DNA of 64,000 bases from Candidatus Rhodoblastus alkanivorans (lineage in GTDB: Bacteria; Pseudomonadota; Alphaproteobacteria; Rhizobiales; Beijerinckiaceae). A program made the translations under genes and the position numbers. The stretch lies in the NCBI RefSeq assembly GCF_022760755.1, contig NZ_JAIVFP010000001.1:2460001-2524000 (forward strand), given 5' to 3'. The notes under the pieces were generated by a model. That model ran no database searches. It was not told the origin of the DNA and worked only from the letters and a program-made list of their open reading frames with translations. Positions 1 to 9,207 of this stretch are shown here, one piece after another. Every line of letters begins with the position of its first letter. Position 1 is the stretch's first letter.

Positions 1-2
1 TG

Positions 3-554
3 GCGCAGATCGGCTATCTCTTTCTCGTGTTCCCCCTGGCCGCCGGCGGCCATGCCTGGAGCGCGACCGGATGGAGCGGCGGCATGATGCAGGTTCTCGC
101 CCATGCCTTCGCCAAGGCGGCGATGTTCCTTTCCGCCGGCCTGCTCGCCGAGGCGCTCGGCCATGACCAGATCGCGAAATTCAAGGGCGCGGCGCGCGCT
201 CTGCCGCTGACCTTTCTCACGCTCGGCCTTGGCGGCCTGTCGCTGACGGGCCTGCCGCCGAGCGGCGGATTCGAAGCCAAATGGCTGATGCTGCGGGCCT
301 CGATCGCGTCCGGCCAATGGATATGGTCGCTGCCGATCCTCGCCGGCGGGCTGCTCGCGGCGGGCTATGTCTATCGCATCCTCGCGCCGGCGCTCGCCGA
401 TGGCGCGGTCGAAATCAAGGCGCCTCCGCAGCGTTCGCGCGAGGCGATCGCCCTTGGCCTCGCCGTGATTGCGCTGGCGCTGGCCTTCGCGCCGCAGAGC
501 TTTTTTCATTTCCTCGAAATCGGCCGCCCGCTCGCGGCGGGAGGCGCGCCTTGA
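3..554 (+). CDS. Antiporter-like proton-translocating membrane subunit, 5' truncated by window edge
   Basis: This is the C-terminal part of a NuoL/M/N-MrpD family subunit, a polytopic inner-membrane protein of complex I-like or Mrp-like ion-pumping assemblies. The reading frame is open from the first bases of the window (AQIGYLFLVFPL), so the N-terminus lies outside. The stretch HAFAKAAMFLSAGLL carries the helix lysine typical of the family, and several hydrophobic segments follow. The stop codon overlaps the TTG start of the next gene (551-554), so the two are translationally coupled. The exact complex (hydrogenase-4-like, Mrp-like or other) cannot be decided from this fragment. Confidence 0.8.
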   Translation, partial: AQIGYLFLVFPLAAGGHAWSATGWSGGMMQVLAHAFAKAAMFLSAGLLAEALGHDQIAKFKGAARALPLTFLTLGLGGLSLTGLPPSGGFEAKWLMLRASIASGQWIWSLPILAGGLLAAGYVYRILAPALADGAVEIKAPPQRSREAIALGLAVIALALAFAPQSFFHFLEIGRPLAAGGAP

Positions 555-2170
555 CGGAATTCCTCCTTGCCGCGACCCTCGCCGCGCCTCTGGCGCTGTT
601 GGCGGCCTGTTTCGTCAAGGATTGGCGGCCGCGTGCGCTCGCCTGGCAATTTCTGGCGCCCGCGCCGGGTCTCGCCGCCGGCCTCCTTGGCCTTCGCGGC
701 GCGCCGGTTTCGCTCGATCTGCCGTGGCTGGGCGTCACCCTGCGGCTCGATCCTCCCGGTGCGCTGTTGCTGGTCTTTGCCGCTTTGCTGTGGATCGTCG
801 TCGGCGCGGCGCTGCGTCGCGACAAGGCGTCCGATGAGCGTTTCGGGATTTCCTGGCTTTTGACCATGACCGGCAGCCTCGGCGTCTTCGTCGCCGGCGA
901 TCTCGTTTCATTCTATTTGCTCTACGCCCTGGTCAGTATCCCGGCCTTTGGGCTGTTCGCTTTTTCCGACGATCCGGAAAAGAAGCGCGCGGGCGCGATC
1001 TATATGGCCTTCGCGCTTTTCGGCGAGGCTTTGCTGCTGCTGGCTTTCGCTCTCCTTGCGGCGGGCGAGCCACATGGGAGCGCGCGGATCGCCGACATCA
1101 CGGCGGCTTTGCCGTCTTCGCCCTATCGCGACGCCGTCGGCGTCCTGATCGTTGCCGGTTTCGGGATGAAAATGGGCCTCATCCCGTTCAACGGCTGGAT
1201 GCCGCTCAATTATGGCGCGGCCCCGATCCCCGTCGCCGCGGTGCTCAGCGGCGCGGGCGTCAAGGCCGGCGTCATCGGCCTCATCCGCTTTCTGCCGCTC
1301 GGCGCTCCGATGGCGGGCATGGGCGAGGCGCTGGCGACGCTGGGATTCCTGTCCGCCTTTTACGGCGTCGCCGTTGGCCTGACCCAGCACAATCCCAAGA
1401 CCATCCTGGCCTATTCGAGCATCAGCCAGATGGGGGTCGTCGCCGCCGCGCTCGGCCTCGGGCTCGCGGCGGGAGCGCCATCGGCGGCCGGCGACATGGC
1501 CTTCTATGGCGCCAATCACCTGCTGGTGAAAGCAGCTCTGTTCCTGACCATCGGCGCCCTCGCCGCGCGCCAAAAGTCGGGAACGGAGCCCTTGTCCGGC
1601 TGGCCGCTTGCTCTGGCCGGCGCGCTCGCCTTGAGCCTTGCCGGCCTGCCCTTCACCGGGGGCGCCCTGGCCAAGCTCGCGTCGAAAGCGCAATTCGTCA
1701 CCGGCTGGCCGGCCTTTCTGGCGGCGCTTTCCTCGATCGGCAGTGCGATCCTGATGACCCATTTCGTGACGCGCCTCGCATCGCCGACGCCGGAAGGCGC
1801 CCGAGATACGGCTCAAGAAACGCCTGCCGCTCTCGTGCGCTTCTGGCCGGCGCTGGGGCTTGGCGCGCTTCTTCTGCCCTGGTTCTTCGCCGCCCATCCC
1901 GGCGAAGCGCTGAAACTCGACAAAATCTGGGACGGGCTGTGGCCGGTCGCGACCGGCGTCGCGCTGGCTTTCGGCTTTCAGCGCAGCGGCCTTTCCGCGC
2001 CGCAAATTCCCGCCGGCGACAGCATCGGTCTTTATGAGCGCGCCTTCGCGCGCTTCGTGGCCCTGGGTCCGGATTTCGAATGGCTCGACGCCCGCCTGCG
2101 GCAATGGCCGGCGGCGGGCGCGTCGCTGCTGCTGATCGTCCTCGCCCTGCTGGCGGCGGCGTTACGCTGA
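551..2170 (+). CDS. Second NuoM/MrpD-type antiporter-like membrane subunit
   Basis: A 539-residue, very hydrophobic protein with the proton-conducting transporter domain across most of its length (about residues 95-400). It follows the previous subunit with a 4-base overlap, so both belong to one operon for an ion-translocating membrane complex. I chose the TTG at 551 because it overlaps the upstream stop and begins directly with a membrane segment. Lysines expected in the central helices are present (GMKMGLIPFNGWMP, GVKAGVIGLIRF). The helix that normally holds an invariant glutamate before a proline reads YALVSIP, with Ala in its place, and the usual histidine after the first lysine is Asn. 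The protein may therefore be a diverged, possibly non-pumping subunit. Confidence 0.82.
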   Translation: MTEFLLAATLAAPLALLAACFVKDWRPRALAWQFLAPAPGLAAGLLGLRGAPVSLDLPWLGVTLRLDPPGALLLVFAALLWIVVGAALRRDKASDERFGISWLLTMTGSLGVFVAGDLVSFYLLYALVSIPAFGLFAFSDDPEKKRAGAIYMAFALFGEALLLLAFALLAAGEPHGSARIADITAALPSSPYRDAVGVLIVAGFGMKMGLIPFNGWMPLNYGAAPIPVAAVLSGAGVKAGVIGLIRFLPLGAPMAGMGEALATLGFLSAFYGVAVGLTQHNPKTILAYSSISQMGVVAAALGLGLAAGAPSAAGDMAFYGANHLLVKAALFLTIGALAARQKSGTEPLSGWPLALAGALALSLAGLPFTGGALAKLASKAQFVTGWPAFLAALSSIGSAILMTHFVTRLASPTPEGARDTAQETPAALVRFWPALGLGALLLPWFFAAHPGEALKLDKIWDGLWPVATGVALAFGFQRSGLSAPQIPAGDSIGLYERAFARFVALGPDFEWLDARLRQWPAAGASLLLIVLALLAAALR

Positions 2171-5100
2171 GACCGTCTTCGTCGGCTCCTTGACGCGGAA
2201 GAAGATCACGTAAAGCGCGGGCAGCACGAGCAGGGTCAGGATCGTCGCCACGAACAGGCCGCCCATGATGGCGAAGGCCATCGGTCCCCAGAACACCGTC
2301 GGCGCGATGGGAATGAAGCCGAGAACCGTCGAGATCGCGGTCAGCATGATCGGCCTGAAGCGCGACATCGCGCCTTCGACGATGGCGTTCCACAGATCGA
2401 GGCCCTGCGCGCGCTCCGCCTCGATCTGTTCGATCAGGATGACGGCGTTGCGCGCGATCATGCCCATCAGCGCCAATATGCCGAGAATGGCGACGAAGCC
2501 GAGCGGCCGCCCGGAAATCAGCAAAGCGAGGACGACGCCGACGAGGCCCATCGGCACGAGGCTCAGGACCATGGCGAGACGGCTGAAACTATGGAGCTGC
2601 GCCATCAGGAACAAGAGCATCAGGAACAGCATCAGCGGGAGCTTGGCGAAAACCGAGGCCTGCGACTTGGCGCTTTCCTCGACCGTGCCGCCGACCGCGA
2701 TATGATAGCCCTTGGGCAGGCCGGCGCCGAGCTTTTGCACCGCCGGCGCGAGTGCGGCTGCCGCCGCCTCGGGCGTGGCCCCGGCAACGACGTCGGCTTG
2801 CACGGTCAGGGTCGGGACGCGATCGCGGCGCCACACCAGCGGATATTCCTGCTGATATTCGAAGCGCGCGATCTGGCTAAGCGGCACGGTGCGTCCGTTC
2901 GGCAGCGGAACCTGCAAGGATTGCAAGGTGTCGAGCGAAACCCTTTGCTCGTCCTGGGCGCGGGCGACGACGTCGACGAGATAGATGTCGTCGCGAACCT
3001 GGGTGATCGGGGCGCCGGTCATCACCGTGTTGAGGAAGGAGGACAGCGCTTGCGAGCTCAAGCCCAGCAGCCGCGCCTGATCCTGGTCGATCACCACGCG
3101 AACCTGGCGCGCGGGCTCCATCCAGTCGTAATTCACGCGGCGCAGATCGTCGTTCGCGCCGAGAATGGCGCCGAGCTGCAGGGCGATCATGCGCACCTGG
3201 CTCAGATCCGGACCGCTGACCCGATATTGCACCGGCCAGCCGACCGGGGGGCCCAGCTCCAGCGGCGAGACGCGGGAGACGACGCCCGGCAGTTCGTCGG
3301 CCAGCTTCTTTTCCAGCGCCGCATGCAAGCGTTCACGCGCGGCAACGTCCTTGGCGATGACCACCGCCTGGGCGAAGAAATCATTGGCGAGCTGCACGTT
3401 GAGCGGAAGATAGAAGCGGATCGCGCCGCGCCCGACATAGGTGCTCCAGCTCGCGACGTCGGGATTGCCCTTGAGCATGGCGTCGAGCTTTTTCGCCGCG
3501 CGGTCGGTGGCGAAGATCGAGGCGCTCTGCGGCAAGGTGAGATCGACCACCAGTTCCGGCCGGTCCGAGGCCGGGAAGAACTGGCGCGGCACGAGCGGCA
3601 GCGCCAGCAGCGAGGCCACGAAACAGGCGAGCGTGACCGCGACCGTCATCCAGCGCCGGCGCATGGCGAGGAGGAGGAGGGAGCGGAAGGCGGCCATGAT
3701 CCGGCTGGGCTTGTCGTCCTGTTTCTTCTCCGGCGCCTTGAGCAGCCAGACGCCGAGCAGAGGCGCGAACAAAACCGCGACGAACCAGGAGACGATCAGA
3801 GCGATCGACACCACCGCGAAGATCGAAAATGTATATTCGCCGGCCGAGGACTTGGCGAAGCCGATCGGCACGAAGCCGGCGGCGGTGATGAAGGAGCCGG
3901 TGAGCATGGGAAAGGCGAGCGATTCATAGGCGAAAGTCGCGGCCTTCTCCTTGCTGTCGCCTGCCGCCATGCGCGAGATCATCACGTCGACCGTCGTCAT
4001 GGCGTCGTCCACCAGCAGGCCGAGGGCGATGATCAGCGCGCCGAGCGAGATGCGCTGCAGGTCGATGTCGAAATATTGCATGATCGGGAAAATGATCGCG
4101 ACCGTCAGCGGGATCGACAGCGCCACCACCGCGCCGGGCCGGAATCCGAGACTGACGATGCTCACCGCCATGATGATCGCGATCGCCTGCCACAAAGATT
4201 CCATGAATTCGCCGATGGCGTTCTGGACCACCACCGGCTGGTCGGAGACCAGGGCGACATTTATGCCGAGTGGCAGGTCGGCGACCGCCGCGTCGAGCGT
4301 CTTTTTGACGTTCCTGCCGAGCGCGAGAATGTCGCCGCCGTCGCGCATGGCGATGGCGAGGCCGATCGCCGGCTTGCCATTCACGCGGAACATCGGCTGA
4401 GGCGGATCGACCAGGGTCCGGCGAACCTCGGCGATGTCGCGCAGGCGGATCAGGCGGCCGTTGGACAGGAAATTGACGTCGAGGAGGTCGTTTGCCGATT
4501 TGAACGCGCCGGTGACGCGGATCGAAATCTTCTCGTTGCCGGTCTGGATCGCCCCGGCGGGAATCACCGCGTTCTGGGCCCGGATCGCGGCGATCAGGGC
4601 GGCGCGGTCGATCCCGAGCCCCGCAAGCTGGCTGGTCGAGAATTCGACATAGATCTGCTCGTCCTGCGCGCCGAGAATCTCGATCTTCGAGACGTCGGGA
4701 ACATGGAGCAGCTTGGAGCGCACGTCCTCGACATAATCGCGCAATTCGCGTTGACTGAAGCCGATGTCGGCGGTGAAGCCGTAGATCAGGCCATAGGTGT
4801 CGCCGAAATCGTCGTTGAAGAAGGGGCCGACCACGCCCTGGGGCAGGGTCCGCCTGATGTCGCCGATGTTCTTGCGCACCTGATACCAGATGTCCGGCAC
4901 GTCCTTGGGCGAAGTCGAGCCCTTCAAATTGACGAAGATCGTGGCGCGGCCGGGGCTCGTATAGGAGCGCAGGAAATCGAGGCCCTTGGTCTCCTGCAAT
5001 TTGCGTTCGAGACGCTCGGTCACCTGATCGAGCGTCTCGTTGAGGGTCGCGCCCGGCCACGCCGCCTGCACCACCATGGTGCGGAAAGTGAAAGCCGGGT

Positions 5101-5218
5101 CCTCGCTGCGCCCGAGCCCGAAATAGGACGACAGACCGGCGACGACGATCGCGATCATTGCGAAGACGATGAAGGATCGGTGTTTGAGCGCCCAGTCGGA
5201 GAGATTGGGCCCCGTCAT
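2162..5218 (-). CDS. RND efflux pump inner-membrane transporter (HAE1/AcrB-like)
   Basis: A 1018-residue resistance-nodulation-division permease, which exports hydrophobic compounds using the proton gradient as part of a tripartite envelope pump. The N-terminal cytoplasmic/TM1 segment, the two large periplasmic loops and the two six-helix bundles are all recognisable. The proton-relay pair lies in GLLVDDAMTTVDVM near residues 403-404. Length is typical of the family. Its ATG overlaps the stop of the membrane-fusion gene (5215-5218), so the pair is co-translated. No outer-membrane channel gene is nearby, so a TolC-type partner must be encoded elsewhere. The last 9 bases overlap the end of the convergent antiporter gene. 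The substrate is unknown. Confidence 0.93.
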   Translation of the reverse strand: MTGPNLSDWALKHRSFIVFAMIAIVVAGLSSYFGLGRSEDPAFTFRTMVVQAAWPGATLNETLDQVTERLERKLQETKGLDFLRSYTSPGRATIFVNLKGSTSPKDVPDIWYQVRKNIGDIRRTLPQGVVGPFFNDDFGDTYGLIYGFTADIGFSQRELRDYVEDVRSKLLHVPDVSKIEILGAQDEQIYVEFSTSQLAGLGIDRAALIAAIRAQNAVIPAGAIQTGNEKISIRVTGAFKSANDLLDVNFLSNGRLIRLRDIAEVRRTLVDPPQPMFRVNGKPAIGLAIAMRDGGDILALGRNVKKTLDAAVADLPLGINVALVSDQPVVVQNAIGEFMESLWQAIAIIMAVSIVSLGFRPGAVVALSIPLTVAIIFPIMQYFDIDLQRISLGALIIALGLLVDDAMTTVDVMISRMAAGDSKEKAATFAYESLAFPMLTGSFITAAGFVPIGFAKSSAGEYTFSIFAVVSIALIVSWFVAVLFAPLLGVWLLKAPEKKQDDKPSRIMAAFRSLLLLAMRRRWMTVAVTLACFVASLLALPLVPRQFFPASDRPELVVDLTLPQSASIFATDRAAKKLDAMLKGNPDVASWSTYVGRGAIRFYLPLNVQLANDFFAQAVVIAKDVAARERLHAALEKKLADELPGVVSRVSPLELGPPVGWPVQYRVSGPDLSQVRMIALQLGAILGANDDLRRVNYDWMEPARQVRVVIDQDQARLLGLSSQALSSFLNTVMTGAPITQVRDDIYLVDVVARAQDEQRVSLDTLQSLQVPLPNGRTVPLSQIARFEYQQEYPLVWRRDRVPTLTVQADVVAGATPEAAAAALAPAVQKLGAGLPKGYHIAVGGTVEESAKSQASVFAKLPLMLFLMLLFLMAQLHSFSRLAMVLSLVPMGLVGVVLALLISGRPLGFVAILGILALMGMIARNAVILIEQIEAERAQGLDLWNAIVEGAMSRFRPIMLTAISTVLGFIPIAPTVFWGPMAFAIMGGLFVATILTLLVLPALYVIFFRVKEPTKTVSA

Positions 5219-6372
5219 GACTGGGCTCCGAGCAGCCGCACCTTCTGGCCGGGATGAAGCGCCTGGACGCCCGCCGTGACCACGATCGCCCCGGCGTCGA
5301 GCCCGCCGGAGAGCACGACGGTCCCGGGGTCGTAGCGCAGGACTTCGACCGGCTTCAAAGCCACGGTCAGGCTCTTGGGATCGACCACCCAGACCGCCGG
5401 ACTGGTTCCCGACGCTGTCAGGGCGCTAGCGGGGATCGACAGGCCATGGCCGTGATCGACCTCCATCCGGCCGGTCACGGTGGCGCCGAGACGCATGGCG
5501 GGCGGCGGATTATTGACCGCGACCCGGACCTTGAAGGTACGGGTGACCGGATCGGCCTGGGGGGAGACCTGACGCACCCGGCCTTTGGCGGTGACGGAAG
5601 GATCGTCGGTCAAGGCGACGATCACGTCGGCGTCGGGCGGCGCCGTGCGCAGCACCTGGGCGGGAACGTCGAAGACGGCGTCCCAGCCGTGATCGCGCGC
5701 GACCGTGAAGACCGTCTGTCCGGCCTGGACCACCTCGCCCGATTCCGCGGCGCGGTGGGTCACCGTGCCGATCACTCCGGCCCTGAGTTCGGTGTAGCTG
5801 ACGCGATCCTCGGCGATTTCGACCTGCGCCTTGGCGTCGTCCGCCGCCGCTTGCGCGGAGCGCAGGGCTTGCTGGGCCTGATCGAAATTGGCGCGGGTCG
5901 TCCAGCCCTGCCGCAGCAGGGTCTGCTGGCGGTCGAAATGGTTGGAATCCTGCTCAAGACGGCCCTTGGCGGCGGCAAGGGCGGCGCGGGCCGAGCGCAG
6001 GGCGTTGAGTTCGTTCTGGGGATCGAGCTTGGCGACGACCTCGTCCGGAGTCACGTGGTCGCCTGTGTCCACCTTACGTTCGATGATCCGGCCGCCGATG
6101 CGGAAAGCCAGCGCGACTTCCTTTTCCGCCTGAATCTGGCCGGTCAGCGAGATGGTCTGCCCCAGCCCCGCCTTTTCGACGACGACGGTGCGTACGGGGC
6201 GCGGCGGCGGCGGCTCCTCGGCGGTTTCGCGCTTGCAGCCCGAAAGGATGAGGAGCAGCGCCGGCGCGGCCGCGAGCAGCAGACGGGACAGGCGCGGGGC
6301 GTGGGGGAGGGAGCCTTTGAAGGACAAGTTGCGAACCCCGGATTGGGCGCTTCGAGCGAAGCCGCGAGACAA
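5215..6372 (-). CDS. RND pump periplasmic membrane-fusion lipoprotein (AcrA/HlyD family)
   Basis: This adaptor links the RND permease to an outer-membrane channel. A hydrophobic segment ends in the lipobox LSGC (Cys at residue 46 from the TTG start), so the protein is probably lipid-anchored. It continues with a split biotinyl-lipoyl domain, a helical hairpin rich in Ala, Gln and Arg (about residues 125-190) and beta-barrel domains. The start is uncertain. A TTG at 6372 lies 2 bases after the permease stop, and an in-frame TTG at 6327 would give a more normal signal peptide. The gene sits in a tight operon of patatin, GntP permease, this gene and the RND gene. Confidence 0.9.
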   Translation of the reverse strand: MSRGFARSAQSGVRNLSFKGSLPHAPRLSRLLLAAAPALLLILSGCKRETAEEPPPPRPVRTVVVEKAGLGQTISLTGQIQAEKEVALAFRIGGRIIERKVDTGDHVTPDEVVAKLDPQNELNALRSARAALAAAKGRLEQDSNHFDRQQTLLRQGWTTRANFDQAQQALRSAQAAADDAKAQVEIAEDRVSYTELRAGVIGTVTHRAAESGEVVQAGQTVFTVARDHGWDAVFDVPAQVLRTAPPDADVIVALTDDPSVTAKGRVRQVSPQADPVTRTFKVRVAVNNPPPAMRLGATVTGRMEVDHGHGLSIPASALTASGTSPAVWVVDPKSLTVALKPVEVLRYDPGTVVLSGGLDAGAIVVTAGVQALHPGQKVRLLGAQS

Positions 6373-6374
6373 GT

Positions 6375-7850
6375 TCAGAACGATCCGACCAGAGAGCCGA
6401 GGACGATGACGACGACCAGGGCGATGATCGCCCCGAGAATGCCGACCATGAAAATGTCCTTGTAGCTCTTGCCGTGGGTCGAGCCGCAGACGGCGAGCAA
6501 AGTCACCACGGCGCCATTATGCGGCAGGCTGTCGAGCGTGCCCGAGCCGATCACCGCGACGCGATGCAGCAAGGCCGGATCCATGCCGATCTCGGCCGCG
6601 CGCTGCAGATAGGTCGAGCCGAGCGCGTCGAGCGCGATCGTCAGGCCGCCCGAGGCCGAGCCGGTGAGCGCGGCCAGCGTATTGGTCGCCACCGCCAGCG
6701 AAACCAAAGGGCCGCCGCCGATGCCGAGAACCGCGTCGCGGACCATGGCGAAGGCCGGAAGCGCCGCGACCACCGCGCCGAAGCCGACGAGGCTCGCGAC
6801 GCTGATCGCCGGCAGCGCCGAAGCGTTGACGCCGGCGTCCATCGTGCCGCGCAGGTCGGGCAGGCGCCGTCCGTTGAGCGCGAGGACGGTGAGGATGGCG
6901 AGCGTCAGCGCGGTCAGCACGGACCACACGCCGGTGACGGCGGCCGGCGACACGCCGCCCCATTCCGGCTTGGACAGGAAGCTCAGGTCGAGGCGAGGCA
7001 GAACGATCAGCGAGAGGATCAGATTGACGAGAATGACGACCACGATCGGCGCCGCCGCCGACCAGAACGGCGGGCGGGTCGCGGCGACTTCGCCATGGGC
7101 GATTTCGGCCGGGTCGAATTCGTGCGAGGCGGTCGCGCGCTCGCGCAAAGTCTCGTCGTCGGCCAGATCGGCGGCCGACTTCAGCGCGTCGTCGTCGCCA
7201 AAGCCTTCGCCGCGCGCCTTCGCGGCGGCCTCCTCGCGCGCCAGCCACCACAGGCCGAAGGCGAGCATGATGGCGGAGGCGATGATTCCGAGCCCCGGCG
7301 CCGCGAAAGGCGTGGTGCCGAAGAAGGGCATCGGAATGGTGTTCTGGATCGACGGCGTGCCCGGCATGGCCGACATGGTGAAGGTCGAGGTGCCGAGCAT
7401 GATCGCCGCCGGCATCAGCCGGCGGGGAATGCTCGCGGCCCGGAACAGGCCCTGGGCCATGGGCGCGATCACGAAAAAGGCGACGAACAGGCTGACGCCG
7501 CCATAGGTGACCACCGCGCCGCCGAGCACCACCGCCAGAATGGCGCGCTTTGTCCCGAGTTTCTCGGTCATGTAATCGGCGATGGCCGAGACCGAGCCGG
7601 TGTCCTCCATCAGCTTGCCGAACAGGGCGCCGAGCAGGAAGATCGGGAAGAATTGCGCCAGAAAACCCGAGGCGCTGCGCATGAACGTCTGGGTCCAGTG
7701 GGCGAGAAGCGGCTCGCTGGAGAAAAAGGCGGCGACGACCGCCGCGATCGGCGCGAGCAGCAGCACGCTCCAGCCTTTGAACGCCAGCCAGATCAGCAGG
7801 CTCAGGCCAACGAGGATGCCCAGGAGGCCGATGAGTTCGGAACCGCTCAT
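6375..7850 (-). CDS. GntP-family organic-acid permease
   Basis: A 491-residue integral membrane protein of the gluconate:H+ symporter/GntP superfamily, with about 12 hydrophobic segments and a hydrophilic loop near residues 215-265 rich in Glu, Asp and Ala. The family imports sugar acids, hydroxybutyrate or related carboxylates; the substrate here cannot be read from sequence. I chose ATG 7850 over the in-frame GTG 7859 because AGGAG lies 8-9 bases upstream and the ATG follows the patatin stop by 2 bases. Spacing of 2 bases on both sides places it inside the patatin/MFP/RND operon, an unusual company for this family. Confidence 0.88.
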   Translation of the reverse strand: MSGSELIGLLGILVGLSLLIWLAFKGWSVLLLAPIAAVVAAFFSSEPLLAHWTQTFMRSASGFLAQFFPIFLLGALFGKLMEDTGSVSAIADYMTEKLGTKRAILAVVLGGAVVTYGGVSLFVAFFVIAPMAQGLFRAASIPRRLMPAAIMLGTSTFTMSAMPGTPSIQNTIPMPFFGTTPFAAPGLGIIASAIMLAFGLWWLAREEAAAKARGEGFGDDDALKSAADLADDETLRERATASHEFDPAEIAHGEVAATRPPFWSAAAPIVVVILVNLILSLIVLPRLDLSFLSKPEWGGVSPAAVTGVWSVLTALTLAILTVLALNGRRLPDLRGTMDAGVNASALPAISVASLVGFGAVVAALPAFAMVRDAVLGIGGGPLVSLAVATNTLAALTGSASGGLTIALDALGSTYLQRAAEIGMDPALLHRVAVIGSGTLDSLPHNGAVVTLLAVCGSTHGKSYKDIFMVGILGAIIALVVVIVLGSLVGSF

Positions 7851-7852
7851 GG

Positions 7853-8902
7853 TCAGCACTCCTGAAGAAGTACGTCGAGATCGGCGGTGGAGCGGACGCC
7901 CAGATCCGCGCCGTGTTCCGCGAGGAAGGCCTCCGCTGCCAAGCGGCCCTCGCGCTTGAGCATTTCGAGGAATGGCCCTTCGGCGTTGAGCTTGGACGAG
8001 GCGCCGAATTCCGCGAGCTTGTCGGTCAGGACGCGATGGGTGCGCATTTCCGCCCAGCGCCGGCCTTCGCCGGTTCCGGGATCGGCCGCCTGCCGCAGCA
8101 GGGCGATCATGCGCAATTCCTTCATCAGCGGCGCGTTGAAGGAGATTTCGTTGAGCCGGTCGAGGATTTCGCCGGCCGTTCGCGGCGTCTGGCGGCGCTC
8201 GCGCGGGTTGATCTGCACCAGAATGACGTCATGGGCGTCGCTTTCGCGCACCAGGGGCGAAATGGTCGGATTGCCGGCGTAGCCGCCGTCCCAATAGGGC
8301 TCGCCGTCGATCTCGATTGCCTGGAACATGGTCGGCAGGCAGGCGGAGGCGAGCAGAACCTCCGGCGTGATCTCCCGGTTCCGGAACACCCGCCCGCGCC
8401 CGGTATGGACATTGGTCGCGGTGATGAACAGCTTGATCTCCGCCTCGTTGAGATGGGCGAAGTCGATGCTGTCCTCGAGGATCTTGCGGATCGGATTATG
8501 GCCGGTCGGATTGAGATTGTAAGGCGACACCAGCCGGCTCATCATGTCCAGCATGATATAGGCGGGCGAGGTGTCGAGCGACCAGCGGCCCATCAGGCGG
8601 TCGAACGGCGAGCGCTGGATCGGGCTGAAGCGCGCGGCTTCCGCGACGCGGCCCCAATAGGCGTCGAGCGCCTCGCGCGCGCCCGGGGCGCCGCCCTTCA
8701 TATAGCCGCTGACCAGGACGGCGGCGTTCATCGCCCCGGCCGACGTGCCGGAAATCGCTTCGATCTTCAGCCAGGATTCTTCGAGCAGCCGGTCGAGCAC
8801 CCCCCAGGTGAAGGCGCCATGCGAGCCGCCGCCCTGTAACGCCAAATCGATGAGAACGCTTTCGCGCGGGCCCTCGGATTTGCGAGACGGTTTCCCTGCC
8901 AT
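7853..8902 (-). CDS. Patatin-like phospholipase (RssA-type)
   Basis: A 349-residue predicted serine lipase/acyl hydrolase with a Ser-Asp dyad. The oxyanion-hole motif GGGSHG occurs near residues 24-29, the nucleophile elbow GTSAG near 52-56 (Ser54) and the catalytic Asp in DGG near residue 205. There is no signal peptide, so it likely acts on membrane lipid from the cytoplasmic side. It is the first gene of the minus-strand operon that continues with a GntP permease and an RND efflux pair. The upstream region is shared with a divergent acyl-CoA synthetase and holds a tandem 18-bp repeat. Family members range from phospholipase A to storage-lipid hydrolases; the substrate is not known. Confidence 0.9.
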   Translation of the reverse strand: MAGKPSRKSEGPRESVLIDLALQGGGSHGAFTWGVLDRLLEESWLKIEAISGTSAGAMNAAVLVSGYMKGGAPGAREALDAYWGRVAEAARFSPIQRSPFDRLMGRWSLDTSPAYIMLDMMSRLVSPYNLNPTGHNPIRKILEDSIDFAHLNEAEIKLFITATNVHTGRGRVFRNREITPEVLLASACLPTMFQAIEIDGEPYWDGGYAGNPTISPLVRESDAHDVILVQINPRERRQTPRTAGEILDRLNEISFNAPLMKELRMIALLRQAADPGTGEGRRWAEMRTHRVLTDKLAEFGASSKLNAEGPFLEMLKREGRLAAEAFLAEHGADLGVRSTADLDVLLQEC

Positions 8903-8914
8903 ACGCGCTCCATT

Positions 8915-8950
8915 TCAGTGAATGAGGAAAATTCCGTAAATGACGAAAAT
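8915..8950. repeat. Tandem 18-bp imperfect repeat in a divergent control region
   Basis: Two adjacent copies, TCAGTGAATGAGGAAAAT and TCCGTAAATGACGAAAAT, match at 15 of 18 positions. They lie 13 bases upstream of the patatin start and about 260 bases upstream of the acyl-CoA synthetase. The two helical turns of spacing suit a pair of regulator sites, but the regulator is not identified. The rest of the gap (8951-9207) shows nothing else I can name. Confidence 0.5.
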
Positions 8951-9207
8951 GGTCGAGGAATTCGGGTCAAAACACAATCAAATCGCGGGTCCGGCAGCTG
9001 TTTGCGCCGCACCATGGCTCGCGCATATTTCGCAAGCGCTACGATGACAGTCAACTGAAAATACTTCAGCTCAGCCGCGGCCGCCCGGCGAACTGCTTGC
9101 CGCCATTCCCTTTGTATAATCATTTGCGACGAGTCGCGATCGTCGAGACTTGGTATAGAATCGCCATGGAATCGGCGGTCGAGAACGCCGGGCCGTGGGA
9201 GGTAACA

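Noticed and set aside
2591-5257. Very long open frame (888 codons) opposite the RND transporter gene
   Set aside because: It is the complement of a clear RND gene, Arg/His/Asp/Gly-rich without domains; GC-rich codon use creates such frames.
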